From Akkermansia muciniphila (GTDB taxonomy: Bacteria; Verrucomicrobiota; Verrucomicrobiia; Opitutales; Opitutaceae), in the NCBI GenBank assembly GCA_945888375.1, contig CAMCZZ010000013.1:1-64000 (forward strand): a stretch of DNA of 64,000 bases, in the 5' to 3' direction. Below are positions 16,520-25,168 of the stretch, in pieces. The notes under the pieces were generated by a model. It was given only the letters and a program-made list of their open reading frames with translations, had not been told where the DNA came from and ran no database searches. Every line of letters begins with the position of its first letter. Position 1 is the stretch's first letter. The position numbers were made by a program, and so were the translations under genes.

Positions 16520-18583
16520 ATGCCGCGTCACCTTCCCCGCTTCCTGTTCCCGACGCTGCTTTTCCTCGCGCCCTTCATCTCGTTCGCCGTCCCCTCGCTG
16601 ACCGGCGATCTCGAAATCCTTCGCGCCCGCCTCGCCACCGAATGGCTGGCCAACGTGGACGTCCCCGCCGCCCAAAGCACCCTGGCCGCCCAGTCCCCCG
16701 AAGGTTCCTGGCCCGACATCGACTACGCCGATAATCAGGGCACCAACTGGCCCCACCTCCAACACATCGAGCGCGCCTCCCTCCTCGCCCGCGCCTATTG
16801 CCAACCCGGCTCCGCCCTCGCGCGCGACCCCGCCGTCCGCATCGCCATCGCCCGCGCCTGGGAGTTCTGGTTCGCCCGCGATTTCACCAACGTCAACTGG
16901 TGGTATAACGAGATCGGCATCCCGCGCACCCTCGCCACCGGTCTTGTGCTCCTGCGCGACGAGCTGACTCCGCGCGAACTCGAACAGGGCATCCGCATTC
17001 TCGCCCGCGCCAAGATCCAGGCCGAGTCGCAAAACCTCGTCTGGCTCGCCGAAATCAACGCCCTGCGCGGCCTGCTCGCCGCCGACGAGGCCCTCGTCGC
17101 CCGCGCCTACGCCCGCATCGCCGCCGAAATCCGTGTCGTCACCCCGGGTGCCGAGGGTCTCCAAGCCGACTTCAGCCTCCTCCAGCATCGCCGCTGCCTC
17201 TACAACCACGGCTACGGCGCATCCTTCGCGGTGGACGGCACACGCCTCGCCCGCCTGCTTTCCGGCACCCGCTTCGCCCTGCCGCCCGAGCGCATCGCCT
17301 TGCTCGAAAACCTCCTCCTCGACGGCTCGCAATGGATGGGCCTCGGCCCGTGGCAGGACTGGGCCGCACGCGGCCGCGAGATCGCCCGCATCGGTCGCGG
17401 CCTCGGCACCTACCAGGCCGCCGCCGCCGAAAATCTGCTAGCCCTCACCCCGCCCTCTTCGCGCGCCGCCGAACTCGGCGCCCTCGTCGCCCGCATCCGC
17501 GAACAGCCCGACGCCCCGCCGCTCTCCGGCGCCCGCCACTTCTGGCGCGCCGACTTCACCGTGCTCCAGCGTCCCGGCTTCTACGCCTCCGTGCGCACCT
17601 TCTCCTCCCGCCTCGCCAACACCGATTTCAACGGCCCCGAAAATCTCCTAGGCCACCACCTCGCCGACGGCGCCACCACTCTGATGGCCCGCGGCGGCGA
17701 ATACGCCTCCATCTTTCCCCTCTGGAATTGGCAACGTCTCCCCGGCGTCACCGCCCGCCAGACTCCTCCGCTCACCCCCGGCAGCCCTCGTCGCGAAAAC
17801 GGCTCGCGTGATTTCGCCGGTGGCGTGAGCGATGGCAGCGCCGCCTTCGCCGCCTTCGACTTCGAGCGCGACGGCCTTGCCGCCCGCAAAGCATGGTTCC
17901 TCACCGACGCCGGCCTGCTCGCCCTCGGCACCGGCCTCTCGGATTCGGAAAACCATCCCGTCGCCACCACCCTAAACCAATGCCTCCTGCGCGGCTTAGT
18001 CGTCACCGAGTCCAACCCGGTCGCTTCCTCCACCACCTGGCTATGGCACGATGGCCTAGCCTACGTTTCCCTCGACGGCGCTTCGCTCCACCACGAAGCC
18101 GGCCCACGCACTTCATCCTGGCGCGCTATTCACCAAAACCTGCCCGCAACGCCAATTACCGGCGACCTCTTCACCGTGTGGCTTGACCACGGCTCCGCCC
18201 CGCGCAACGCCTCCTACGCCTACCTCGTCGCTCCCGCCACCGATGCCGCCGCCACCCGAGCCCTCGGCACCGCACCCCGCGTCCGCATCCTCGCCAACAC
18301 CCCCACCCTCCAAGCCGCCGCTCAACCCGCCGACGGCCTCCTTGGCGCGGCGTTCTACGCTCCCGGCGAACTTGATCTGGGCGCCTCCGGCGTCCTTGCC
18401 GTGGATCAGCCCTGCCTCGTGCTGCTCCACCGCCTCCCCGATGGCTCGACCGAACTCAGCGTCGCCGACCCCACCGCAAAACTCACGAGTGTCAACGTCC
18501 GCCTCGGCCCCACCCGCGCCGACTTCATCCTGCCCTCCGGCCCCGATGCCGGCCGCACCGTCACCCGCGCCCTGCCACGCTAA
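16520..18583 (+). CDS. Polysaccharide lyase family 8 (chondroitin/hyaluronan/xanthan lyase type)
   Basis: A 687-residue secreted lyase (signal peptide 1-23) that cleaves uronic-acid glycans by beta-elimination. The N-terminal alpha/alpha toroid (~30-310) holds the PL8 catalytic set: Asn172 in 'QNLVWLAEINALRGLL', His223 and Tyr232 in 'LLQHRRCLYNHGYGAS', and the Arg pair 286/290 in 'GREIAR'. The His-to-Tyr spacing of nine and Asn-to-His spacing of about 51 agree with chondroitinase AC (Asn175, His225, Tyr234). The rest is the PL8 beta-sandwich region ('DFNGPENLLGHHLADGATTLMARGGEY', 'RKAWFLTDAGLLALGTGL'). Known PL8 substrates are chondroitin, hyaluronan, xanthan and alginate; with a sulfatase next door, a sulfated glycosaminoglycan-like polymer is the best guess. 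Confidence 0.93.
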   Translation: MPRHLPRFLFPTLLFLAPFISFAVPSLTGDLEILRARLATEWLANVDVPAAQSTLAAQSPEGSWPDIDYADNQGTNWPHLQHIERASLLARAYCQPGSALARDPAVRIAIARAWEFWFARDFTNVNWWYNEIGIPRTLATGLVLLRDELTPRELEQGIRILARAKIQAESQNLVWLAEINALRGLLAADEALVARAYARIAAEIRVVTPGAEGLQADFSLLQHRRCLYNHGYGASFAVDGTRLARLLSGTRFALPPERIALLENLLLDGSQWMGLGPWQDWAARGREIARIGRGLGTYQAAAAENLLALTPPSSRAAELGALVARIREQPDAPPLSGARHFWRADFTVLQRPGFYASVRTFSSRLANTDFNGPENLLGHHLADGATTLMARGGEYASIFPLWNWQRLPGVTARQTPPLTPGSPRRENGSRDFAGGVSDGSAAFAAFDFERDGLAARKAWFLTDAGLLALGTGLSDSENHPVATTLNQCLLRGLVVTESNPVASSTTWLWHDGLAYVSLDGASLHHEAGPRTSSWRAIHQNLPATPITGDLFTVWLDHGSAPRNASYAYLVAPATDAAATRALGTAPRVRILANTPTLQAAAQPADGLLGAAFYAPGELDLGASGVLAVDQPCLVLLHRLPDGSTELSVADPTAKLTSVNVRLGPTRADFILPSGPDAGRTVTRALPR

Positions 18584-18685
18584 ACCGCGCCGTCGGCCAT
18601 AGTTTTTTCAATTCACCGCGCAGGGTTTACGAAACAGTGAACCCCGCGTCGCCCTCGTCGCGGCTCCGCTTAAGCCTCGCGCGCG

Positions 18686-20593
18686 ATGCCCCCCTTTCAC
18701 CCTTTTATAGCCCTTATCCCGGTTTTCCGCTTTGCCGGTTTGCTCCTCCTGCTGACCGCGCCGTCCCTTCGCTCGGCCGAGTCCGCCGCCGTCTGGCCCG
18801 AGGTTCCTTCCGCCGATTTCAGCCGCATCAAACCGGCAGACTTCACCGACCAGGAGGTGGATGTCCCCTACTTCCTTTTTCACTTCCCCCGCGTCGCCAA
18901 CGCGGTCGTGGAATCGGGCGAGAATCGCGGCTTCCTCGACCTCGCCGTCAACCGCGACACCAATGACAACAAACCCTATAACGCGCGCATTATGGAGATG
19001 CAGATGGCCCTCGCCTATTTCTACGGCGCGGACCGCCCGTGGAATCCCTATCACCGCCACCCCGCCGTGCGCGTCCGGCTCGAGGCCATGCTCGTGCGCT
19101 GGACCCGCATCCAGAACGCCGACGGTCTCTTTTCCGAGTATTCGCCGGATAACTATAGCCTCGCTCCCACCAACTTCGGCGCCATGGCCGCCGCCCAAGC
19201 CCTTGAGATCATCGTCAGCACCAAAGCCCCCTTCGATCCCGAAATCCTCGCCGCCGCCAAAAGCTCCCTCCGCTCCGCGCTCATGGCCATGTTCACCCGT
19301 GACGACATGGCTCGCCACGCCCGCGATTGGAGCAACCAGTTTAGCGGCTCCTACTACGCTGCCCTCGTTTACCTAAAACTCTGGCCCGACGCCGAGCTCG
19401 ACTCCGCCTTCGTCGCCGCCATCACCCGCGCCAGCCGCGAGGACCAGTCGCCCGCCGGCTTCCACTACGAACAGGGCGGCCCCGACTTCGGCTACTCCGG
19501 CGTCCACGACAACAATCTCCGCATCGCCTGGCCGCTCCTGCGCGAGCGCCCCGACCTTACCCGCCCCATCCTCGACGCCGACCGGCGCTGGAACCGCTGG
19601 CTCGCCTACAACTTTGTCCTCCAACCCGGCACCGACCAAAGCCCGCTCTTCATCACCAACGCCGGCATCAACGCCCGCACCTCCCACTCCTTCCAAAACC
19701 CTCGTCCCCGCCCCCTCGCCGAGCTGATCGCGGAGGCGCGCCCCTTCGCCGACACACCCTCAGAACAGCGCCGCGACCTCGCCTCCAAACGTGAAAAACT
19801 CGCGTCCTCCTGGGGCGAGTGGCCCGAGCTTCGCGTCCCCAGCCCCTACTCCTACGGCCCCGGTTTCGTTTACGATGCCTGGCGCCCGCTCAACTCCTGG
19901 CAGGCTCCCGAGCCCGATCGCGCCGCCGCCCTCGCGAAGATGCCTTGGCGCGCCGCCACCAGCTTCAACCGTCAACTCCACGACGCCTGGCCGCTGACCG
20001 TCACCCTCGCCCGCCGCCCCACCTACTACGTCGCCTTCAACTCCGGCCGCCTTCGCGTCCCGCGCCAAAACTACGGCCTCGGCCTCGTCTGGAACGACAA
20101 GTTCGGCGCCGCCCTGCAGGCCGTCGCCGGCACCGCGTGGGCCGCCGGCACGCGACCCGCCATCCCCGATGCAAAACTCTACGAACAATCCACCGCCACA
20201 ACCCGTTGCCTCGTCGCCGGCGGCAGCGTGACGCCCATGGTCGGCGAGCAATCCCTGCGCGAGGGCGACCTTTGCCTGAATTACAAACTGGCCGAGGCCG
20301 GCACCAAGTCCGTCACCTTCGCCGCCACCCGCATCTCCACTGAGATTACCCATCGCGGCGATTTTGAAGAACGCCTCCCGCTCCTCGTCCCGGACGATGC
20401 CAAGGTCGAGCAAAGCGCCTCCCGCCTGCAGATCGGCCGCCGCGATGGCGCAACCTTCCTCATTGAGGTAAAATCACCTGGCGCGAAACTGACCCTCGGC
20501 CCGCCCGAGCCCTTCGCCGGCGGCCTATCCCGCCGCGCGCTTGTGATCGCCGCCCCCGGCGGCACGCTCAGCTACGATCTGTCGTTCCGATGA
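18686..20593 (+). CDS. Secreted toroid-like protein, single-domain paralogue of the 10916 product; candidate new lyase family
   Basis: A 635-residue protein with a signal peptide (1-30, ending 'APSLRSAES'). It aligns over nearly its whole length with residues ~25-640 of the 10916 product: 'EVDVPYFLFHFPRVANAVVESGENRGFLDLAVNRD', 'YNARIMEMQMALAYFYGADRPWNPY', 'YEQGGPDFGYSGVHDNNLRI', 'NAGINARTSHSF', 'FNRQLHDAWPLTVTLARRPTYYVAF'. It lacks the Calx-beta, CBM2 and Ig modules. The invariant His, Tyr, Asn and Arg residues and the helix-then-strand order recall two-domain polysaccharide lyases, but no family signature is recognisable. The next gene overlaps it by four bases. Probably a secreted glycan enzyme; an uronate lyase is the leading hypothesis, not a demonstrated function. 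Confidence 0.78.
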   Translation: MPPFHPFIALIPVFRFAGLLLLLTAPSLRSAESAAVWPEVPSADFSRIKPADFTDQEVDVPYFLFHFPRVANAVVESGENRGFLDLAVNRDTNDNKPYNARIMEMQMALAYFYGADRPWNPYHRHPAVRVRLEAMLVRWTRIQNADGLFSEYSPDNYSLAPTNFGAMAAAQALEIIVSTKAPFDPEILAAAKSSLRSALMAMFTRDDMARHARDWSNQFSGSYYAALVYLKLWPDAELDSAFVAAITRASREDQSPAGFHYEQGGPDFGYSGVHDNNLRIAWPLLRERPDLTRPILDADRRWNRWLAYNFVLQPGTDQSPLFITNAGINARTSHSFQNPRPRPLAELIAEARPFADTPSEQRRDLASKREKLASSWGEWPELRVPSPYSYGPGFVYDAWRPLNSWQAPEPDRAAALAKMPWRAATSFNRQLHDAWPLTVTLARRPTYYVAFNSGRLRVPRQNYGLGLVWNDKFGAALQAVAGTAWAAGTRPAIPDAKLYEQSTATTRCLVAGGSVTPMVGEQSLREGDLCLNYKLAEAGTKSVTFAATRISTEITHRGDFEERLPLLVPDDAKVEQSASRLQIGRRDGATFLIEVKSPGAKLTLGPPEPFAGGLSRRALVIAAPGGTLSYDLSFR

Positions 20594-21699
20594 TTTCCAT
20601 GCCTTCGCCCCTCCTCGTTCACCAACTCCGTTCCGGCCTGCCCCGTTTGCAACGCGCCCTCGCCGCCGGTGTCGTCCGTCTTGGTTTTCTCGGCGGCTCC
20701 ATCACCGATCAAAAAACCGGCGCGCGCTGGCCCGAGCCTGTGCTCGCCTGGTTCTCCGCCACGTTTCCGCAAGTCCGCCTGATCGTCGAAAACGCCGCCA
20801 TCGGCGCCACCGGCAGCGACCTCGCCGTCTTCCGCGCCGCGCGCGACACCCTCTCCCGCGACTGCGACCTCGTCTTCGTCGAATACGCGGTCAACGACCA
20901 AGGCACTCCCCCCGTGCAACGCCGCCGCTCCCGCGAGGGCCTGCTCCGCCAGCTCCTCGCCGAGCCGCGCGATGTCGTGCTCGTTTACACCTTCATGCAG
21001 GAGCACCACGCCGACATGGCCGCCGGCCGCGCGCCCGCCTCGGTCGCCGATTTCGAGACCCTCGCCTCGCACTACCAACTCGGTTCCGTCTGGGTCGGCC
21101 TCCACGCCCTGCGCGAGGTCGAGATCGGCCTCCTGCGCTGGGAAGAGTGGCTGCCTGACGGCCTTCACCCCGAGCACCGCGGCAGCCTTAGCTACGCGCA
21201 GGCCGTGATCGCCCTCCTGCAACGCGAACTCCTCGATACGCCTCGCTCCAATGCCGCCCCCGCCGGCCCGGCGCTCCCTCCGCCTCTCGATCCGTTCTGC
21301 TGGCAAAACGTATCACAGATACCCTACGCCGACATCGCCCGCACCGGCCCCTGGACCGAACGTCGCTGGGGCCAGCTCAACTGGATTGATCAGGTGCTGC
21401 ATTGCACCTCCCCGGGGGCGACGCTGACGACGCGCTTCAACGGTCGCGGCCTCGTCGCCGCCTTCGATTTCGGCGCGACATCCGCCGAGTTTCGTTGGCG
21501 CATAGACGGTGGCGAGTGGCAGCTCAGCGAACGCGAACGCCCGGCCTGGGCCGGCCCCTCCGGCTGGTTCCGCCCCACCATCCTCGCCGAAGATCTCGCC
21601 CCCGGTCCGCACACCCTAGATTTTGAAACCACCCGCGGGGTCCGTTCTGACTGCATCGGCTGCACCACCGACCTCGTATTTTTCGGTGTGATACACTGA
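20590..21699 (+). CDS. SGNH/GDSL-family hydrolase (carbohydrate esterase candidate)
   Basis: A 369-residue esterase coupled to the upstream gene by an ATGA overlap at 20590. The SGNH blocks are visible: block I 'LGFLGGSITD' with nucleophile Ser37, block II 'GATGSD' with the oxyanion Gly, block III 'EYAVND' with Asn102, and block V 'DGLHP' with Asp190 and His193. Residues ~230-369 form an additional beta-rich domain ('FCWQNVSQIPYADIARTGPW', 'LTTRFNGRGLVAAFDFG') reminiscent of the accessory beta-sandwich in two-domain SGNH carbohydrate esterases. There is no signal peptide with this start. It likely removes acetyl or similar ester groups from the glycan or its oligosaccharides. Last gene of the plus-strand locus. 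Confidence 0.88.
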   Translation: MISMPSPLLVHQLRSGLPRLQRALAAGVVRLGFLGGSITDQKTGARWPEPVLAWFSATFPQVRLIVENAAIGATGSDLAVFRAARDTLSRDCDLVFVEYAVNDQGTPPVQRRRSREGLLRQLLAEPRDVVLVYTFMQEHHADMAAGRAPASVADFETLASHYQLGSVWVGLHALREVEIGLLRWEEWLPDGLHPEHRGSLSYAQAVIALLQRELLDTPRSNAAPAGPALPPPLDPFCWQNVSQIPYADIARTGPWTERRWGQLNWIDQVLHCTSPGATLTTRFNGRGLVAAFDFGATSAEFRWRIDGGEWQLSERERPAWAGPSGWFRPTILAEDLAPGPHTLDFETTRGVRSDCIGCTTDLVFFGVIH

Positions 21700-21785
21700 T
21701 TTCAAGACACCTAATCCGCATCGCCGCGTGGACCATCGGCGCCCGCAACACCAAGAAGGCCCTTCTTCTCGGATCGTCCCAGTTC

Positions 21786-21926
21786 CTAGGTGGGCGGATT
21801 AGCCATCGTCACCCAGGGGCCGGTCATTTCCTGGGCGGTGGTTCCCCGCGTGCCCAGCGTTGCCGCATTGGTGAGGTCCAGCACGCGGCCGACGATGACG
21901 GAGAAGTAGAACCTATCGAGAACAAC
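21786..21926 (-). pseudogene. RES-domain protein fragment
   Basis: Between an in-frame TAA (21927-21929) and a TAG (21786-21788) the minus strand encodes about 46 residues including 'FSVIVGRVLDLTNAATLG' and 'EMTGPWVTMANPPT'. The 'vxVxRVLDLTdp...' pattern is typical of the central part of RES-domain proteins, NAD-degrading toxins of RES-Xre toxin-antitoxin systems. There is no start codon with a leader, and neither the N- nor C-terminal catalytic parts of the domain are present, so this is a remnant. No antitoxin gene is adjacent. Confidence 0.45.
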
Positions 21927-22159
21927 TTAGGTGAGCGTCTTTGTGATGTTTAAGTGATTTATTTAAGTTTATTAAATATTATAGATCAAGCACTTATTTT
22001 GATTTTATTTCTTTGTTTTGGCACAAGTCATTGAATTGTAAAGGCCGGGCTTCCCCCGCGACATAACGGGCAAAAATGTCCGGCGTTTTGGGCGAAATCC
22101 GTGTAGGCGGCCCCCCGGTCGGAGCATCTCTTCGTTATCCGGTTATCGCCGTGCGTCCG

Positions 22160-22303
22160 CTAGGAGCCGGGGAGTTTGGCTACCTCGCGCCGGGGATGGC
22201 TGAGGTCGGTCAACTCGGCGCTGACCTCCACGCTGTATTGGTGCGATGAAAACTGGGGCAATCCCAGTTTCTTGACGTAGGTGGCCTTGATGAACACGGC
22301 CAT
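22160..22303 (-). pseudogene. Short conserved-looking ORF, probable truncated accessory gene
   Basis: ATG at 22303 is preceded by a good Shine-Dalgarno-like sequence (GGAAAGGACCC, minus strand), unusual for this genome. It encodes 47 residues starting 'MAVFIKATYVKKLGLPQFSS' and containing 'YSVEVSAELTDLSHPRREVAKL', then stops at TAG. The regular amphipathic pattern and abrupt end suggest the N-terminal part of a longer protein carried by plasmids or integrative elements; I recall similar N-termini only vaguely and give no function. It sits in the decayed island next to tRNA-Glu. Confidence 0.45.
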
Positions 22304-22943
22304 GATGGGTCCTTTCCTTGCCGACCGCTTAGAAAGCAAAAGCCCCGGCTGCGGTCGGCAGGCCAGGGCGTTTAAGCGAAGGACGACACGTCCCGCTCAA
22401 AGGTAGACAATAAAATTTGCGTTTTCCGCTGGAAACTCGAACATCCCATTGGCAAAAGCGAGACTTAGGCTGGAATTACGCGTGTTATGTTTGGTGAACG
22501 ATTCGTGGACGTCATGTGCTTCGAAGCGGCGCGTCCCCTGCTTTGAGTTGCTCCGATTGCCTGCAGTATCGGCCTATAAGACGGCAAACGATGCGCTCGC
22601 CTCTTCCAACTCCTAATCCGGCACTGACGCCAATGCCGGTTTCGTTGGGGTTGCCGGTGGCGGATACGTCGGTGAAGATGAAGATCTTGTGGAGGTGAGC
22701 TGGGTTCTCCTTCCCCGATCTTGCTGCGTCTGCGTGCTGTAGGCGCCACTGAAGCCATTTGCGCGGGCGGTTCAGCGAGCGTTGGTGATCCATCTTCCGT
22801 CCAGCTGAGCGCTGCTTCGATTTTGGTTGCGGCGCTTAGACGGAAATTTGGGCGTTCCCCGTTATACGCTCCCGAGTAATGGAGCCAAAGAAGGGGGGAT
22901 TTGTTCCCTATCCGTTCCCTTGAATCCGCCTTAGCTCTGTAGC

Positions 22944-23018
22944 TGGTGCCCCCACGGGGAATCGAACCCCGCTTTGAAGAATGAGAATCTCCTGTCCTAA
23001 CCGATAGACGATGGGGGC
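22944..23018 (-). tRNA. tRNA-Glu (anticodon CUC)
   Basis: 75 nt on the minus strand including an encoded CCA. Acceptor GCCCCCA pairs with TGGGGGC, D-stem GTCT/GGAC, anticodon stem GGAGA/TCTTC with loop TTCTCAT (anticodon CTC), T-arm CGGGG-TTCGATT-CCCCG. It reads the GAG codon. Its 3' end borders the decayed island at 21700-22943. Confidence 0.95.
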
Positions 23019-23168
23019 GGAACCAACGGACGGGAGAACATTGATGGGTCTTAACCGGCGTCAAGTCCCGGTTTTTAGCATTTTTGACCCGTCCACCCGA
23101 AGATCTGCGCAGCGTCAGGTCTTCCCGTTGACAAAAGACCACTATGCCAGACGTGCTAGTTAACTTCC

Positions 23169-24101
23169 ATGCTGCGCTATCTCGCCCACGGCCCACGTGA
23201 TCTGGCGCTGACGCCGATCGACGTGATAACCCGGTTTAACTGGGAATTCTACGCGAATCTAAAGGGAGGCCTGCGCCCCACCGAGGCGACGATCGAGCCG
23301 GGGCCCTTCATCTTCAGCCCCACTATTTGGGTTTTTCCACCGGCGCGCCCCCACGGATGGGTATCACACAAATCAATAGATCGCCTGGTTTTGCATTTCT
23401 CTTCGGTGCCAGATGTCATCCGCGAAGCCTGTGCGGAAAGAGGCTTCCTCAGCGCGGAACTGGAACCGTCCGACGTGGAGATGCTGCACGCCCTCGGCCG
23501 CTCCCTCGAGCCTCACTACCGCTCACCCTCGCCCGCGTCGCTGCTGCTGTTCGACCGAGCATTGATTGATCTTAGCCTTATATTTTTAAGAGGGCGAGAC
23601 TTCCCCTCGGCTTTGCCGCTCGAGACCGTGGCAGTCGAACGGGTGGAGCGGGCCATCGAGTGGTATCTTTCACACCTGCACGAACGCCCGACGCTGGAAG
23701 CGCTGGCCGATGTCGTGCACGTTTCCACCGCCCATCTCCGCCGCCAATTCCAACTCGTTTACAGCCAGAGCCCGCACTTTGTGCTGACCCATTTAAGATT
23801 GGAAAAAGCCGCCGAGTTACTGGCCACTACCGGAGATACGCTGGATGAAGTGGCGCGGCGGAGCGGGTTTAACAGCGCCAGCGACCTGTGCCGGGTGTTC
23901 CGCCGCCGGTTCAAAGCCTACCCCAACCAGTGGCGCACGCACGTGGCCGGCTCAGAAAAACCCGCCGATCAGATCGAGCGTCTGATCGCCCGCGTAGATC
24001 CGCAGACCGCCGCCATGACAGAACAACGTAAAAGACTCAAAGCCGCGGCGGCATCCCGCCGCCGCGGACAAGTCGGTTCGCACCAGACACTTTTTAAATA
24101 A
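23169..24101 (+). CDS. AraC-family transcriptional regulator
   Basis: A 310-residue regulator. Residues ~1-140 form an N-terminal sensing region with cupin-like character ('EPGPFIFSPTIWVFPPARPHGW', 'DRLVLHFSSVP'). Residues ~165-262 carry the two-helix-turn-helix AraC/XylS DNA-binding domain: 'TLEALADVVHVSTAHLRRQFQ' and 'LDEVARRSGFNSASDLCRVFRRRFKAYPNQWR'. The C-terminal ~45 residues are basic and poorly conserved. It may respond to a sugar and control one of the nearby polysaccharide loci, but it is separated from the closest one (ending at 21699) by the decayed island and tRNA-Glu, so the target is open. It converges with the epimerase gene. Confidence 0.92.
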   Translation: MLRYLAHGPRDLALTPIDVITRFNWEFYANLKGGLRPTEATIEPGPFIFSPTIWVFPPARPHGWVSHKSIDRLVLHFSSVPDVIREACAERGFLSAELEPSDVEMLHALGRSLEPHYRSPSPASLLLFDRALIDLSLIFLRGRDFPSALPLETVAVERVERAIEWYLSHLHERPTLEALADVVHVSTAHLRRQFQLVYSQSPHFVLTHLRLEKAAELLATTGDTLDEVARRSGFNSASDLCRVFRRRFKAYPNQWRTHVAGSEKPADQIERLIARVDPQTAAMTEQRKRLKAAAASRRRGQVGSHQTLFK

Positions 24102-24129
24102 AGAAAGCCAGAGGTTCCAACTGCCCCGG

Positions 24130-25122
24130 CTACTCGCCGCCAAATCCGTGGTAAGGCAAAAACCAGCGGGCAAATTCCGCCAGTCCGTCCTCCAGCGAGA
24201 TACGCGGGAGATAACCAATGGTTTCCCGAGCAAACGAGAGATCCGCACAAGTCGACTCCATGTCACCAGGCTGCGGCCCGAGCATTTCCAGAGTCGCCTT
24301 GCGCCCCAGCGCCGCCTCGAGCAGGGCCACAAACTGCAAGGTCTCCACTGGTTCGTTATGCCCCAAATTCAGGACCCGCGCCGGCGCCCGGCCCGCGGCC
24401 AGATCCACCGCAGGCGGACACCTCAGGGCCGCCAAAACACCCGTCGCGATGTCGTCCACATGCGTGAAGTCGCGGAGATTTTTACCATGATTAAAAAGCC
24501 GGATCGGGCGTCCCTCGCAAATGGCACGGGAGAAAAGCATGGGCGCCATATCCGGCCGGCCCCACGAACCATAAACTGTGAAAAAACGCAGGCCGGTGAC
24601 CGGCAAGCCGAAGAGATGCGCGTAGCTGTGCGCCATCAGTTCATTGGCCCGTTTGGTCGCCGCATAAAAGGACACCGGCCGGTCCGCCGCCTGATCCTCC
24701 CGGAAAGGCGAAACCGAGCCCGCACCATAAACACTGCTGGATGAGGCATAAACCAAGTGCTCCGGTGGATCACGCCGAGCGGCCTCAAGGACCTTGGTAA
24801 ACCCCAGCAGGTTGCTGCTCACGTAGGCCTCCGGTCGCTCCAGACTGTAGCGCACCCCGGCTTGGGCGCCCAGATGCACCACTCCCTCAGGGCGGAACGA
24901 CTGGTGGACCGAGGCATAGAGCTCCCCCTCGGCCAGATCTCCCTCCACCGCGCTAAAACCCGGGCATGCCCTCAAACGCGCCATCCGGTCACGCTTCAAA
25001 CTCACCGGGTAGTAATCATTGAAATTATCCAAGCCCAGCACCTCGTGCCCGCCCTCCTCAAGCAGGCGTCGACACACATGATACCCGATAAATCCGGCCG
25101 CACCCGTGACCAATATTCGCAT
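24130..25122 (-). CDS. NAD-dependent epimerase, UDP-glucuronate 4-epimerase type
   Basis: A 330-residue extended SDR. The Rossmann motif 'TGAAGFIGYHV' at the N-terminus binds NAD. The catalytic set is 'SSSSVYG' (Ser) and 'YAATK' (Tyr-Lys) in the middle. 'DNFNDYYPVSLKRDR' and 'GLRFFTVYGSWGRPDMAPMLF' are strongly reminiscent of UDP-glucuronic acid 4-epimerases (GAE/CapI/WbpP-like), which make UDP-galacturonate for capsule or LPS. It is cytoplasmic. Its stop lies 28 bp from the convergent AraC gene; a PAP2 gene lies 46 bp upstream on the same strand, and together with the downstream-facing GT genes it suggests an envelope-glycan role. UDP-glucose 4-epimerase or a related 4,6-dehydratase cannot be fully excluded. 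Confidence 0.88.
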   Translation of the reverse strand: MRILVTGAAGFIGYHVCRRLLEEGGHEVLGLDNFNDYYPVSLKRDRMARLRACPGFSAVEGDLAEGELYASVHQSFRPEGVVHLGAQAGVRYSLERPEAYVSSNLLGFTKVLEAARRDPPEHLVYASSSSVYGAGSVSPFREDQAADRPVSFYAATKRANELMAHSYAHLFGLPVTGLRFFTVYGSWGRPDMAPMLFSRAICEGRPIRLFNHGKNLRDFTHVDDIATGVLAALRCPPAVDLAAGRAPARVLNLGHNEPVETLQFVALLEAALGRKATLEMLGPQPGDMESTCADLSFARETIGYLPRISLEDGLAEFARWFLPYHGFGGE

Positions 25123-25168
25123 AAAATTCAGAATCTTTCTTGGAGCCTAGGAGTCGAGGGAGCCATCC

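Larger units (their letters stand above)
21700..22943. other. Decayed accessory island without an intact gene, next to tRNA-Glu
   Basis: About 1.2 kb with no intact gene. A short AT-rich stretch (about 21940-22040) breaks the high-GC background. Recognisable pieces are a RES-domain-like fragment (21786-21926, minus), a truncated conserved-looking ORF with a ribosome-binding site (22160-22303, minus), and a possible coding scrap at 22512-22793 (minus; 'IFIFTDVSATGNPNETGIGV', vaguely like an RNase H start). The island ends exactly at the CCA end of the tRNA-Glu gene, the usual place for integrase-mediated insertion. No integrase or att duplication was found. Confidence 0.55.

Noticed and set aside
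22512-22793. RNase H-like gene
   Set aside because: Only one short segment ('FTDVSATGNPNETGIGV') resembles an RNase H start, the key DG is changed, and the remainder is not homologous in appearance.
22465-23196. 243-codon minus-strand open frame
   Set aside because: Runs straight through the tRNA-Glu gene; Arg/Ser/His-rich with no conserved motif.
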